Assembly: GCA_027486555.1 (NCBI GenBank)
Contig: JAIXOX010000055.1
Coordinates: 1-40,068, forward strand
Origin: Comamonadaceae bacterium
GTDB taxonomy: Bacteria > Pseudomonadota > Gammaproteobacteria > Burkholderiales > Burkholderiaceae_C
Direction of reading: 5' to 3'
DNA length: 40,068 nucleotides
Made by a program: the position numbers and the translations under genes. Every line of letters starts with the position of its first letter. Positions within the stretch are counted from its first letter, which is position 1. Of this stretch, positions 14,651 through 23,053 are shown one piece after another. The notes under the pieces are model-generated. The model was not told where the DNA came from, ran no database searches, and saw nothing but the letters and a program-made list of their open reading frames with translations.

Positions 14651-15664
14651 TCAGCTTTGCAGCGCTTGCCACATCTCCATGTCGCGCTCGGCAGTCCAGA
14701 TGCGGGGGTTCTTGATGCCGCTGGCCTCGTCGTAAGCGCGGGTCACGTCAAAGGGCAGGCAGTGCTCGTAAATGAACACATGGCCAAACACCGGGTCCAT
14801 GCTCTTGCGGGTGTGGGCCATGGCGGCTTTGAGGTCCATCTTGCCTGCCACGGCTTCTTTGCCCGCCTGGAACAGCGTCGTGACCCAGCGCTGGGTGTAG
14901 TCCAAGGCCTTGTTGACGTTGTCGTTGCCCTTCATGGCTTCGCCGCGGCCGGGCACGATGAACTCGGCCTTCAAATCTCGCAAAGCTTCAAGGGTGGCGG
15001 GCCACTCTTCGAGCTGCGCGTCGCCGGTGTACACACCGGCTTCGTATTCGACCAAGTCGCCTGAGAACAACACCTTTTCTTCTTCCACCCAAGCGATCGT
15101 GTCACCACGGGTGTGGCCAGGGCCCGGATGCCAGATTTGCACCACCACGCCGCCCAGGTTGATGCTGAGCTTGCCGGGCACTTCGCCCTTTGTGGGGTTG
15201 CCGCCACCGACCACCATGGTGGGCCAGGTCAGGCCGGGAATGCTGTCTGCGCCACGGAACAGGCGCGGGAAGCGCTCCATCTCGCTTTTCATGTCTTGCG
15301 CGCCGCGCTCTTTGATCAGGTCCAAAGTGCCTTCGCTGGCGATGATTTCGGTCGCACCCTCGGCGGCGTAGGCGTATGCGCCCAGCACGCGCACCGCGTG
15401 GTAGTGGGTCAGCAGCACGTATTTGATGGGCAAATCGCTGACGGTGCGGATTTTCTTGATCAGGTCTTGCGCCATGGCGGGGGTGGCCGTGGCGTCGCTG
15501 ACCATGATGAAACGGTCGCCAATGATCACACCCGAATTGGGGTCGCCCTCGGCGGTGTAGGCCCAGCAGTGCTCGCTGAGTTGCTCGAAGGTGATCTTCT
15601 TTTCGGTCAGGTCGGCCTGGCTCGCAAAGGCTTTGGTGGGGGTCGTTGTGTTGGCTGTGGACAT
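14651..15664 (-). CDS. MBL-fold metallo-hydrolase-like protein with altered metal site
   Basis: 337 residues with a metallo-beta-lactamase fold. The first metal site is intact: His87 and His89 in LLTHYHAVR, His184 in GPGHTRGD, and bridging Asp203 in LFSGDL. The second site is lost: the canonical HxHxDH reads HYHAVR (Val91, Arg92), and the last histidine of PGHG is Arg240 (IVPGRG). It probably binds one metal or works differently. Start at 15664 (MSTANTT) with GGAG 9 bases upstream. A TetR-type gene lies upstream on the same strand, separated by a strong inverted repeat, and may regulate it (inference). Substrate unknown. Confidence 0.88.
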   Translation of the reverse strand: MSTANTTTPTKAFASQADLTEKKITFEQLSEHCWAYTAEGDPNSGVIIGDRFIMVSDATATPAMAQDLIKKIRTVSDLPIKYVLLTHYHAVRVLGAYAYAAEGATEIIASEGTLDLIKERGAQDMKSEMERFPRLFRGADSIPGLTWPTMVVGGGNPTKGEVPGKLSINLGGVVVQIWHPGPGHTRGDTIAWVEEEKVLFSGDLVEYEAGVYTGDAQLEEWPATLEALRDLKAEFIVPGRGEAMKGNDNVNKALDYTQRWVTTLFQAGKEAVAGKMDLKAAMAHTRKSMDPVFGHVFIYEHCLPFDVTRAYDEASGIKNPRIWTAERDMEMWQALQS

Positions 15665-15741
15665 GAAAATTTCTCCGGTCAATGAATAGGGCAAATTTTA
15701 CCTAAACGAAATGCGTTACGGATAGTTGAATTCTGACTGCA

Positions 15742-15808
15742 GGAGCTGCGCCCTCGCAGCGTTTGGGTGTTTGCAGTTCGCAAACATTCGCTGCGAGGGC
15801 GCAGCTCC
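15742..15808. repeat. 20-bp perfect inverted repeat (hairpin repeat family)
   Basis: Arms at 15742-15761 and 15789-15808 are perfectly complementary over 20 bp (beginning GGAGCTGCGCCCTCG) with a 27-base loop, itself containing GTTTGC/GCAAAC. It shares the GCCCTC...GAGGGC and GCTCCCAC features of the other repeats in this window, but is more symmetrical and lies between two genes in tandem (TetR end 15833, MBL start 15664). It could terminate tetR transcripts or separate the two transcription units. Confidence 0.75.
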
Positions 15809-15832
15809 CACAAAAAGGAAACACCTTCACAC

Positions 15833-16462
15833 TCAACCCAAGCCTTTTTCCAGCATCCCAATCACCTCTTCTGCAAAGGCGGCATAGCTGATGGGGCCGC
15901 CGGGGCGCAGCCAGGTGAAGGTCCAGTTGATCATGCCCAACAGCATCATGGTCAGCGCCGTCTGGTTGGCCGCGGTCAGCCGCTCGGGGTAGGCGCGCCT
16001 CAAAAAGCGGGTCATTGCCGCCACAATGTCGCGCTGACGGTTCAAAATCAGTTCACGCGGCGACAAGCCGTTGGCGGGCAAGGCCGGGTCGGGCACATCG
16101 CTCAAGAATTGCGTGTCATTGAGCAGCGCGGCGTGCCGGGTGGCCGAGGTTTCATATTCCTGCAAAAAGGCCCGCACCAATTCATGCAACGCCCCCCGGT
16201 CGTCCAGGTCTTTGCGCTGGGCAGTGGCTTCGGTTTGCGCAATCAGCGCCAGCAGGCGCTGGGTGTGGCGGTCCAGCAGGTCAAACAAAATCGCTTCTTT
16301 GCTCTCGTAATAGTGGTACAGCCGCGCCTTGGAGGTGCCACACGCCGTGGCGATCTCGTTCATGCTGGCCGCAGGGTAGCTGCGCTGAGCAAAGCATTGC
16401 GCGGCGATGTCCAGAATCGCGTCGCGCTTGATGTCGTGGGTTGCTGATTTGGGTCGGGCCAT
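15833..16462 (-). CDS. TetR/AcrR family transcriptional regulator
   Basis: 209 residues. The N-terminal TetR helix-turn-helix spans about 12-58 (RDAILDIAAQCFAQRSYPAA, MNEIATACGTSKARLYHYYE, SKEAILFDLL). The helical C-terminal ligand domain resembles the KstR2-type group, with TMMLLGMINWTFTWLRPGGPI, typical of regulators of acyl-CoA or aromatic catabolism. It starts 11 bp after the 5-formyl-THF cyclo-ligase gene and is probably co-transcribed with it. The MBL-fold gene downstream is a candidate target. Ligand unknown. Confidence 0.9.
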   Translation of the reverse strand: MARPKSATHDIKRDAILDIAAQCFAQRSYPAASMNEIATACGTSKARLYHYYESKEAILFDLLDRHTQRLLALIAQTEATAQRKDLDDRGALHELVRAFLQEYETSATRHAALLNDTQFLSDVPDPALPANGLSPRELILNRQRDIVAAMTRFLRRAYPERLTAANQTALTMMLLGMINWTFTWLRPGGPISYAAFAEEVIGMLEKGLG

Positions 16463-16473
16463 ATTGTTTCAGT

Positions 16474-17058
16474 TCAAACCGGCCACACCACGCCGTTGTC
16501 GTTCAAGATGGCGTCCAGCGGCTCGTCGTGGTCTTCGGGCTCCAGATCGTCCAAAAACCCATGGGTGTAGCCCAAACCCACCGTGAACGGCTTGGGCTGC
16601 AAAGTGGCCAAGGTGCGGTCGTAAAAGCCGCCGCCATAACCCAGGCGGTAGCCGCCAATGCCGTAGCCCACGCAAGGCACAAACAGCAAGGTGGGCACGA
16701 TGATTTCGGTGTCTTTGGGTTTGGGGATGCCGTAGGCGTCTTCTTCCATGGGGCAACCGGGGTACCAGGTGTGAAACGTCAGTGTTTTGTGCTGCTTGTT
16801 GACCACAGGCAGGCCGATTTGGCGGCGCTGGGGTTCACCGTGCAGTTCGCCGTCCTCCTTCCAGCGGTGCAGCGCAGGCAGCGGGTCGAACTCGCCTTTG
16901 ATGGGCCAATAGGCGCCAATCACGGTGTCCGGTCGGTCAAACAGCCAAATGCGCATGATGCGCTGCAAGGCCTCGGCCCGCGCCAAGCGGTCTGGCAGAT
17001 TCAACCGCTCTTCAATCAAGGCCTTTCTCAAGGCCTTCTTGGCTTGTGCTTTGTCCAT
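16474..17058 (-). CDS. 5-formyltetrahydrofolate cyclo-ligase
   Basis: 194 residues (MTHFS, YgfA/FAU1 family). ATP-dependent conversion of 5-formyl-THF to 5,10-methenyl-THF. Diagnostic are the N-terminal KKALRKALIEERLNLP, IGAYWPIKGEFD, and the signature GYRLGYGGGFYDRTL (nucleotide/phosphate site). Start ATG 17058 (MDKAQAK); a TTG two codons upstream is possible. The start lies only 9 bp from that of the divergent slt gene, so each promoter must sit inside the other gene. In many proteobacteria ygfA is preceded by 6S RNA, but no room for it exists here. Confidence 0.93.
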   Translation of the reverse strand: MDKAQAKKALRKALIEERLNLPDRLARAEALQRIMRIWLFDRPDTVIGAYWPIKGEFDPLPALHRWKEDGELHGEPQRRQIGLPVVNKQHKTLTFHTWYPGCPMEEDAYGIPKPKDTEIIVPTLLFVPCVGYGIGGYRLGYGGGFYDRTLATLQPKPFTVGLGYTHGFLDDLEPEDHDEPLDAILNDNGVVWPV

Positions 17059-17067
17059 AATCAACCC

Positions 17068-19059
17068 ATGCTTTATTCAATCCAACGACTGACACCGATT
17101 CTGACACTGCTGAGCGCTCTGACCGTGACGGGTCTGGCCAGTTTGGCTGCGCAAGCGCAAAACAAGGGCGATGAGCTGATGCTTGAAATGCACCAGGCTT
17201 CACGCAAAAACGACAAAACCCGCCTGGCGGCGCTGTTGCCGCAGGTGCGTGGCCATGTGCTGGAGCCGCTGGCTGCCTATTGGGAACTGCGCGCACGGCT
17301 GGACACCGCACCCGCCTCTGAAATTCGCGGTTTTCTGAGCGCCTACGCGGGCAGCTACTATGAAGACCGGCTGCGCAACGACTGGCTGTTGCAATTGGGC
17401 AAGCGCCGCGACTGGGCCACGTTCACCGCCGAATACCCGCGCTTTCGCATGCGGGACGACCGCGAGGTGCGCTGCTACGCCCTGGCCACCGAGGCCATGA
17501 ACAGCAAGGTCGACGTGGCCGATGAGGCCAAACGCCTGTGGTATTCGCTGCGCGAAGCGGACGATGGCTGCACCTACGTGGCCGACCATTTGCATTCGGG
17601 CAAACAGATCAAGGGCCTGGATTTGTGGCGCAAGGCACGCATGGCCATGGACGCCAACCGCCCCAGGCCGGCCAAAGACGCGGTGGACATCGAAGCCCCG
17701 CGCTTGTCCGAGCAGGTGACTTTGATTCATGCCGACCCGGCCAATTACCTGGACAAACGCATCATCGCCATCACCCGAAATCGCAAGGAACTGGCGGTTT
17801 TGGCCCTGATCCGCCTGGCCGCCAGCAACCCTGACCAGGCCGCCGAGCGGCTGGACAAGCACTGGGACCTGATGCTCAGCGCCGAAGAGCGCAACTGGAC
17901 TTGGGGTGTGATTGGCAAACAAGCGGCCCAAAAACTGCAGGGCAACGCCGCCAGCTACTTTGCCAAAGTGCAAAAAGACAGTGACCTGAACGACGACCTG
18001 CTGGGCTGGAAAGTGCGTGCCGCCTTGCGCCAAGGCCAGTGGCGGCAAGTGCTGAGCGCCACACAAGCCATGAGCCCTGAATCACAAAAAGACCCCACTT
18101 GGGTGTATTGGCGCGCCCGCGCCCTGCTGACCACCGCGCAAGACGCCAACCAGCGCCAGGAAGCGAACAACCTGCTGCGCAGCATCGCCAGTGTGCGAGG
18201 CTTTTACGAACAACTGGCCCTGGAAGACCTGGGCCTGCCCATCACCTTGCCCGATCGCCCCGCCCCCCTCATGCCCCAAGAAAAGGCCGCCGCCTTGAGC
18301 AACCCCGGCCTGCAACGGGCCTTGTACGCGATCAGCATCGGCCTGCGCCCCGAGGGCAACCGCGAGTGGAACTACAGCACCAACTTGCACACCCCGGGCG
18401 GCATGAACGACCGTGAACTGCTGGCCGCCGCCGATTTGGCCTGCCAGCGCCAGGTGTGGGACCGCTGCATCAACACCAGCGAGCGGACCCGGGACCTCAT
18501 CGACTTTGAGCAGCGCTTTCCACTGCCGCTGCGCGACATTGTGGTGCGCCGGGCTGAGCAAATTCGTCTGGACCCGGCCTATGTGTATGGCCTGATCCGT
18601 CAGGAAAGTCGCTTCATCATGGACGCCCGCTCGCATGTGGGCGCCTCAGGCCTGATGCAGGTGATGCCCGCCACCGCCAAATGGACGGCCAAAAAAATCG
18701 GCCTGACCGGCTTCACGCCCGAGCAGATCACCGACCGCGAGGTGAACGTGGCCATCGGCACCGGCTACCTCAAACTCGTGCTGGACGACTTTGAAGGCTC
18801 TTTGCCCATGGCCGCTGCTGCCTACAACGCAGGCCCCAGCCGCCCGCGCAACTGGCGCAATGGCCCAGCGCTCGAAGCGGCCATCTGGGCCGAGAACATC
18901 CCCTTTCATGAGACGCGTGATTACGTGAAGAAAGTGCTGTCCAACACCACCAACTACGCGGCCATCCTGACGCGCCAACCCCAGTCCCTCAAAGCCCGCC
19001 TGGGCTCGGTGGGACCGCGCACCTCGGCTGGAGCCGAGGTGAACAAAGATTTGCCCTGA
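17068..19059 (+). CDS. Soluble lytic murein transglycosylase
   Basis: 663 residues. A signal peptide (MLYSIQRLTPILTLLSALTV, cleavage near AAQAQ) directs it to the periplasm. A long alpha-helical superhelical ring (about 35-480) is followed by the SLT catalytic domain, with the catalytic Glu in YGLIRQESRF, then GASGLMQVMPATAKW and AAAAYNAGPSRPRNWR. It cleaves peptidoglycan MurNAc-GlcNAc bonds to give 1,6-anhydro products. Size matches E. coli Slt70. The frame is open for another 600 bp upstream but that is antisense to the cyclo-ligase; the signal peptide fixes the start. The ribosome site is weak. Confidence 0.95.
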   Translation: MLYSIQRLTPILTLLSALTVTGLASLAAQAQNKGDELMLEMHQASRKNDKTRLAALLPQVRGHVLEPLAAYWELRARLDTAPASEIRGFLSAYAGSYYEDRLRNDWLLQLGKRRDWATFTAEYPRFRMRDDREVRCYALATEAMNSKVDVADEAKRLWYSLREADDGCTYVADHLHSGKQIKGLDLWRKARMAMDANRPRPAKDAVDIEAPRLSEQVTLIHADPANYLDKRIIAITRNRKELAVLALIRLAASNPDQAAERLDKHWDLMLSAEERNWTWGVIGKQAAQKLQGNAASYFAKVQKDSDLNDDLLGWKVRAALRQGQWRQVLSATQAMSPESQKDPTWVYWRARALLTTAQDANQRQEANNLLRSIASVRGFYEQLALEDLGLPITLPDRPAPLMPQEKAAALSNPGLQRALYAISIGLRPEGNREWNYSTNLHTPGGMNDRELLAAADLACQRQVWDRCINTSERTRDLIDFEQRFPLPLRDIVVRRAEQIRLDPAYVYGLIRQESRFIMDARSHVGASGLMQVMPATAKWTAKKIGLTGFTPEQITDREVNVAIGTGYLKLVLDDFEGSLPMAAAAYNAGPSRPRNWRNGPALEAAIWAENIPFHETRDYVKKVLSNTTNYAAILTRQPQSLKARLGSVGPRTSAGAEVNKDLP

Positions 19060-19097
19060 CGAACCAGCGCGATGATGTTTGCATGTCTGCTTTTTTT

Positions 19098-19224
19098 GTG
19101 GGAGCAGCGCCCTCGCCGCGATGGCCTCTCGCAGACCACCACCCATCGCCCCGAGGGCGGGGCTCCCACAGGGCTTGCTGTGCTCAAAAAAAGCTGTTCA
19201 CTCCAAACTTCACAGCACCAGATC
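19098..19224. repeat. Hairpin repeat with 19-nt tail between slt and the PHA-region gene
   Basis: The core (19098-19169) has outer arms GTGGGAGC/GCTCCCAC, inner GCCCTCGCCGCGAT and ATCGCCCCGAGGGC, and the central GCAGACCACCACCCATCG shared with the copy at 9893-9963. A tail AACTTCACAGCACCAGATC lies at 19206-19224, and a divergent reversed tail is discernible at about 19060-19085 (TGATGTTTGCATG). It sits in a tail-to-tail gene junction. Confidence 0.7.
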
Positions 19225-19248
19225 CATGGTCATAGGCCTCCTGCCTGT

Positions 19249-19551
19249 TCAGGCCTGCGGCGCTGGACCCAGCAATGCGTCCAGATTGGCATTGATTTTT
19301 TCTTCGATCTTGCCGCTGTAAGCCCCCAGCAAAAAGCCCAGTTTCAGCCGCAAGTCAAAGCGTGAGTCGTTCACGACCAACTCTCCGCTCACACCACTTC
19401 GCGCAAAGCGCATGCGGTCTTCGGATTCGCCAGGTGCTGACTCGCAAGCCATGCCCCACTCCTGCTCGGCCTGTTCGCGCCAGCGTTCGGCCACGGCGCG
19501 TGCACCGGCCAGTCCCAGGGTGTGTGTGCGTTCGATGTTCAATTCAGGCAT
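19249..19551 (-). CDS. Polyhydroxyalkanoic acid system family protein (PHA_gran_rgn)
   Basis: 100 residues. The match is to the small PHA-granule-region family: hydrophilic N-terminus MPELNIERTHTLGLAGARAV, central WREQAEQEWGMACE, and end DLRLKLGFLLGAYSGKIEEK. Members are about 90-100 residues long and found beside polyhydroxyalkanoate genes in some proteobacteria; the fold resembles a helix-grip/lipid-binding domain but function is unproven. The start at 19551 is the Met that gives the normal family length. It lies 26 bp downstream of the molybdopterin oxidoreductase on the same strand and may be co-transcribed. No PHA synthase is present here. Confidence 0.82.
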   Translation of the reverse strand: MPELNIERTHTLGLAGARAVAERWREQAEQEWGMACESAPGESEDRMRFARSGVSGELVVNDSRFDLRLKLGFLLGAYSGKIEEKINANLDALLGPAPQA

Positions 19552-19577
19552 GGTGTTTGGATGGTTTTTTTGAGGGA

Positions 19578-21683
19578 TCAGGCTTGGGCTGTGGCCGCTG
19601 AAAGGGGAGCCGCATGGGCTGTTGGCTTGAAAGCGGGATCGGCGGCGACCTCCACCAAGCAATCGTAAAACACGGGCGCACGGCCCAGGTCGGTCAGGTG
19701 CTGGCTGGTCAGCTCGTTCACATTGGTGCCGTTCAACCCCAGTTTGCGCCACCAGATGCCCAGGCCGTTGACCACACCAGGTCGTGCCCGCTGGTTCAAC
19801 CGCGCTTTGCAGTGGTAGGTGCCTCGGTCGTTGTACACGCGCACCACCGCGCCGTCGGTAATGCCCCGCACCGCCGCGTCTTGCGGATGCATCTCCAGCA
19901 CCGGTTCGGCTTCGATGTCACGCAGGCTTTGCACGTTGACAAAGGTGGAGTTGAGGAAGTTGCGCGCAGGCGGCGAGATCATGGCCAGCGGGTGGCGCGC
20001 GTCGCTGCCAGCCGCTTCGTAATTGGGCAGGTGGTCGGGCAGGCCATCCAGGCCCTGGTCGGCCAAGCGCTGGCTGAAAAACTCGCACTTGCCCGATGGC
20101 GATGGAAAGCCACCTTGCGCAAAGGGCGCATCGGGCACAGGCAAAGAGGCAAAGCCATGCTCAAGCAGCTGCTCAAAGTCTTTCTCGTCGCCAATGGCGC
20201 TGCGGCACAGGCTTTCGTCGCTTTCGGCAAAACACGGATCGTCAAACCCCATGCGCTGGGCCAGCGCCCGGAAGATGTCGGTGTTGGTGCGTGCACCGCC
20301 CACAGGCGCAATCGCCGGGCGGTTGAGCAGCACGTCGGTGTGCCCATAGCTGGTGTGGATGTCCCAATGCTCCAGCTGCGTGGTGGCGGGCAAGATGAAG
20401 TCGGCGTAGTCGGCCGTGTCGGTTTTGAAATGCTCCAGCACCACTGTGAACAGGTCTTCGCGACCAAAGCCCTGCACCACCTTGCCCGACTCGGGGGCCA
20501 CGGCCACCGGGTTGCTGTTGTAGACGATCAAAGCCTCAATCTGCGGGCCAAACGTGGGCGACGCTGGGCGCAACAAATCGTCGCCAATGGTGCTCATGTT
20601 GATGGTGCGGGGTCGCCGCTCGCCCAGCAAGTCGGGCCGCTGCAAAGCCGCGCGCCGCACCGGGTAATGCCCCGAACTGCTGAGCAAGACCCCACCCGCA
20701 CGGTGCCGCCAAGCCCCGGTGAGCGCAGGCAAACAGGCAATAGCCCGTACCGCGTTGCCGCCCCCGCGTACGCGCTGCATGCCATAGTTGAGGCGAATGG
20801 CCGCGGGCTGGGTCGTGCCCCAGTCGCGGGCCAGTTGGCGAATTTGTTCGACCGGCACGCCGCACACTTCTGCTGCGCGTTCGGGCGACCACTGCAAGGC
20901 GCGGGCCTTCAAGGCGTCCCAGCCCAGGGTGTAACGGTCGATGTAGTCTTGGTCGAGCCAGCCATGGACGATCAGCTCGTGCATGACAGCCAGCGCCAGT
21001 GCCGCGTCGGTGCCGGGACGCAGGGCGATGTGTTCGTGGCATTTTTCGGCCGTCTCGCTGCGCCGTGGGTCGATACAGACCAGCTTCGCGCCGCTCCGCT
21101 TGGCCTCTTGCGCGAGGCGCCAAAAGTGCAGATTGCTGCCAATCGAATTGCTGCCCCAAATGACAATGAGCTTGGATTCGGCAAAAAACTCGACCTTCAT
21201 GCCCACCTTGTTGCCCAAGGTCTGCGTCAGGGCTTCGGCCCCAGCCGAGGCGCAAATGGTGCGGTCCAACAGTGATGCGCCCAGTTGATGAAAAAACCGC
21301 GCCGCGATCGACTCACTTTGCACCAGGCCCATGGTGCCCGCGTAGCTGTAGGGCAGGATGGCCTGCGGGTTGCGTGCGGCGATGGCTTTCAGGCGCGCGG
21401 CGATGTCGTCCAAGGCCTCGTCCCAACTCACAGGGGCGAACTGGCCCGAACCCTTGGGGCCGACGCGCTTCATCGGCGTCAAGAGGCGATCCGGGTGGTA
21501 AGTGCGCTCGGTGTAACGCGATACCTTGGTGCACAACACACCATCGGTGGGCGCGTGCGCCGGATTGCCCTGCACCTTGGTGGCACGGCCGTTTTCCACC
21601 GTGGTCAGCAGGGCGCAGGTGTCGGGGCAGTCGTGCGGACAGGCACCGCGCACGGTTTGGGGGGCCAAAAGGGAGTCGGTCAT
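19578..21683 (-). CDS. Molybdopterin-dependent oxidoreductase (DMSO reductase superfamily)
   Basis: 701 residues. The N-terminal Fe4S4 cluster motif CPHDCPDTCALL...GVLCTK (about 15-52) is followed by the molybdopterin-binding core (VIWGSNSIGSNLHFWR, CIDPRRSETAEKCHEHIALR, LNYGMQRVRGGGNAVRAI, ALIVYNSNPVAVAP) and the C-terminal dinucleotide-binding domain (HPLAMISPPARNFLNSTFVN, DGAVVRVYNDRGTYHCKARL). No Tat signal, so it is cytoplasmic, like assimilatory enzymes. It lacks extra clusters and partner subunits, so the redox partner and substrate are unknown; FdhF-like and pyrogallol transhydroxylase-like roles are possible. Annotated simply as a molybdopterin oxidoreductase family protein. Confidence 0.92.
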   Translation of the reverse strand: MTDSLLAPQTVRGACPHDCPDTCALLTTVENGRATKVQGNPAHAPTDGVLCTKVSRYTERTYHPDRLLTPMKRVGPKGSGQFAPVSWDEALDDIAARLKAIAARNPQAILPYSYAGTMGLVQSESIAARFFHQLGASLLDRTICASAGAEALTQTLGNKVGMKVEFFAESKLIVIWGSNSIGSNLHFWRLAQEAKRSGAKLVCIDPRRSETAEKCHEHIALRPGTDAALALAVMHELIVHGWLDQDYIDRYTLGWDALKARALQWSPERAAEVCGVPVEQIRQLARDWGTTQPAAIRLNYGMQRVRGGGNAVRAIACLPALTGAWRHRAGGVLLSSSGHYPVRRAALQRPDLLGERRPRTINMSTIGDDLLRPASPTFGPQIEALIVYNSNPVAVAPESGKVVQGFGREDLFTVVLEHFKTDTADYADFILPATTQLEHWDIHTSYGHTDVLLNRPAIAPVGGARTNTDIFRALAQRMGFDDPCFAESDESLCRSAIGDEKDFEQLLEHGFASLPVPDAPFAQGGFPSPSGKCEFFSQRLADQGLDGLPDHLPNYEAAGSDARHPLAMISPPARNFLNSTFVNVQSLRDIEAEPVLEMHPQDAAVRGITDGAVVRVYNDRGTYHCKARLNQRARPGVVNGLGIWWRKLGLNGTNVNELTSQHLTDLGRAPVFYDCLVEVAADPAFKPTAHAAPLSAATAQA

Positions 21684-21828
21684 GGGGCGATGAAAAGAGA
21701 AAAGTCAGGCTGGGAGCAATGATTCATTCTGATTGTGGCCCAAACCCGCCCCCTGGCGGGCGGCCTGTTTGTCCCCCATGTGCGCGGGGGTGTTGGCAAT
21801 CCAACCCAAGTGTGGCTAGACTGTACCC

Positions 21829-23040
21829 ATGAAAATCCTCGACTCCATCCTCACCGACGCGGCCAGCATTGCGGCCATTCGCAAAGACATCCACGCTCAC
21901 CCCGAGCTGTGCTTTCAGGAGGTGCGCACCGCCGACGTGGTGGCGCAGCAGCTGACGGACTGGGGCATCCCCATCCACCGCGGCATGGGCACCACGGGTG
22001 TGGTCGGCATCGTGCACGGGCGCGACGGCGGCGCTTGCGGGCGTGGCATCGGCCTGCGCGCCGACATCGACGCCCTGCCCATGCAAGAGTTCAACACCTT
22101 CGCCCACGCCAGTAAGCATCAAGGCAAGATGCACGCCTGCGGCCACGACGGCCACACGGCCATGCTGTTGGCAGCGGCCAAACATTTTTCCAAGCACCGC
22201 GACTTTGACGGCACGGTGTACTTGATCTTCCAACCCGCTGAAGAAGGCGGCGGCGGTGCCCGCGAGATGATCAAGGACGGTTTGTTCGACAAGTTCCCCA
22301 TGCAAGCCGTGTTCGGCATGCACAACTGGCCCGGCGCGCCGGTAGGCACTTTTGCTGTGAGCGCAGGTCCGGTGATGGCGTCAAGCAACGAATTCAAGAT
22401 CACCATCCGTGGCAAAGGCAGCCACGCCGCCCTGCCGCACAACGGCATCGACCCGGTGCCGATCGCTTGCCAAATGGTGCAAGGTTTCCAAACCATCATC
22501 ACCCGCAACAAAAAGCCGGTGGATGCAGGCGTGATCTCGGTCACCATGATCCACGCGGGCGAAGCCACCAACGTGGTGCCCGATTCGTGCGAGTTGCAAG
22601 GCACGGTGCGCACTTTCACCATCGAGGTGCTGGACCTGATCGAAAAGCGCATGAAGCAAGTCGCCGAGTCGATCTGCACCGCCTTTGATGCGCAGTGCGA
22701 ATTTTCTTTCCACCGCAACTACCCACCCACCATCAACAGTGCGCCAGAAGCCGATTTTGCCCGCCAAGTCATGGGCGGCATTGTGGGAGCCGACCATGTG
22801 GTCCACCAAGAACCCACGATGGGCGCGGAAGACTTCTCTTATATGCTGCAGGCTAAGCCGGGCGCTTATGTCTTCATCAGCAACGGCGATGGCGCGCACC
22901 GCGAAATGGGCCATGGCGGCGGCCCCTGCACTTTGCACAACCCGAGTTACGACTTCAACGACGACCTGATTCCCTTGGGCGGCACTTACTGGGTGGAGCT
23001 GGCCACGCAATGGCTGGCCAATCCGACACAAACCGCTTGA
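21829..23040 (+). CDS. M20 family metal-dependent amidohydrolase (hippurate hydrolase-like)
   Basis: 403 residues. Metal ligands of the M20D (HipO/AbgB/ILR1-like) family are visible: Cys and His in HACGHDGHTAML, catalytic/ligand Glu pair in PAEEGGGGAREM, His in GMHNWPG, and a late His in LHNPSYDFND. A dimerisation domain lies between about 190 and 300 (GKGSHAALPHNGIDPVPIAC). Such enzymes remove N-acyl groups from amino acids or cleave hippurate-type amides. It starts a plus-strand run with a DUF2817 peptidase 13 bp downstream, suggesting joint use of acylated amino acids or peptides (inference). The start has no strong ribosome site. Confidence 0.93.
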   Translation: MKILDSILTDAASIAAIRKDIHAHPELCFQEVRTADVVAQQLTDWGIPIHRGMGTTGVVGIVHGRDGGACGRGIGLRADIDALPMQEFNTFAHASKHQGKMHACGHDGHTAMLLAAAKHFSKHRDFDGTVYLIFQPAEEGGGGAREMIKDGLFDKFPMQAVFGMHNWPGAPVGTFAVSAGPVMASSNEFKITIRGKGSHAALPHNGIDPVPIACQMVQGFQTIITRNKKPVDAGVISVTMIHAGEATNVVPDSCELQGTVRTFTIEVLDLIEKRMKQVAESICTAFDAQCEFSFHRNYPPTINSAPEADFARQVMGGIVGADHVVHQEPTMGAEDFSYMLQAKPGAYVFISNGDGAHREMGHGGGPCTLHNPSYDFNDDLIPLGGTYWVELATQWLANPTQTA

Positions 23041-23053
23041 AAAGAAAACCGGC

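Noticed and set aside
14220..14735. Open frame of 171 codons with internal protein repeats
   Set aside because: The repeated peptide (RDAIATRASLLQK) only reflects translation of the DNA tandem hairpin array; there is no ribosome site and the end runs into the MBL gene antisense.
16441..17067. Long open frame continuous with slt on the plus strand for more than 600 bp upstream
   Set aside because: It is antisense to the well-conserved 5-formyl-THF cyclo-ligase, and the Slt signal peptide begins at 17068.
19614..21275. 553-codon plus-strand frame
   Set aside because: It is a shadow of the molybdopterin oxidoreductase on the minus strand, as is common in high-GC coding DNA; the translation shows no family motifs.
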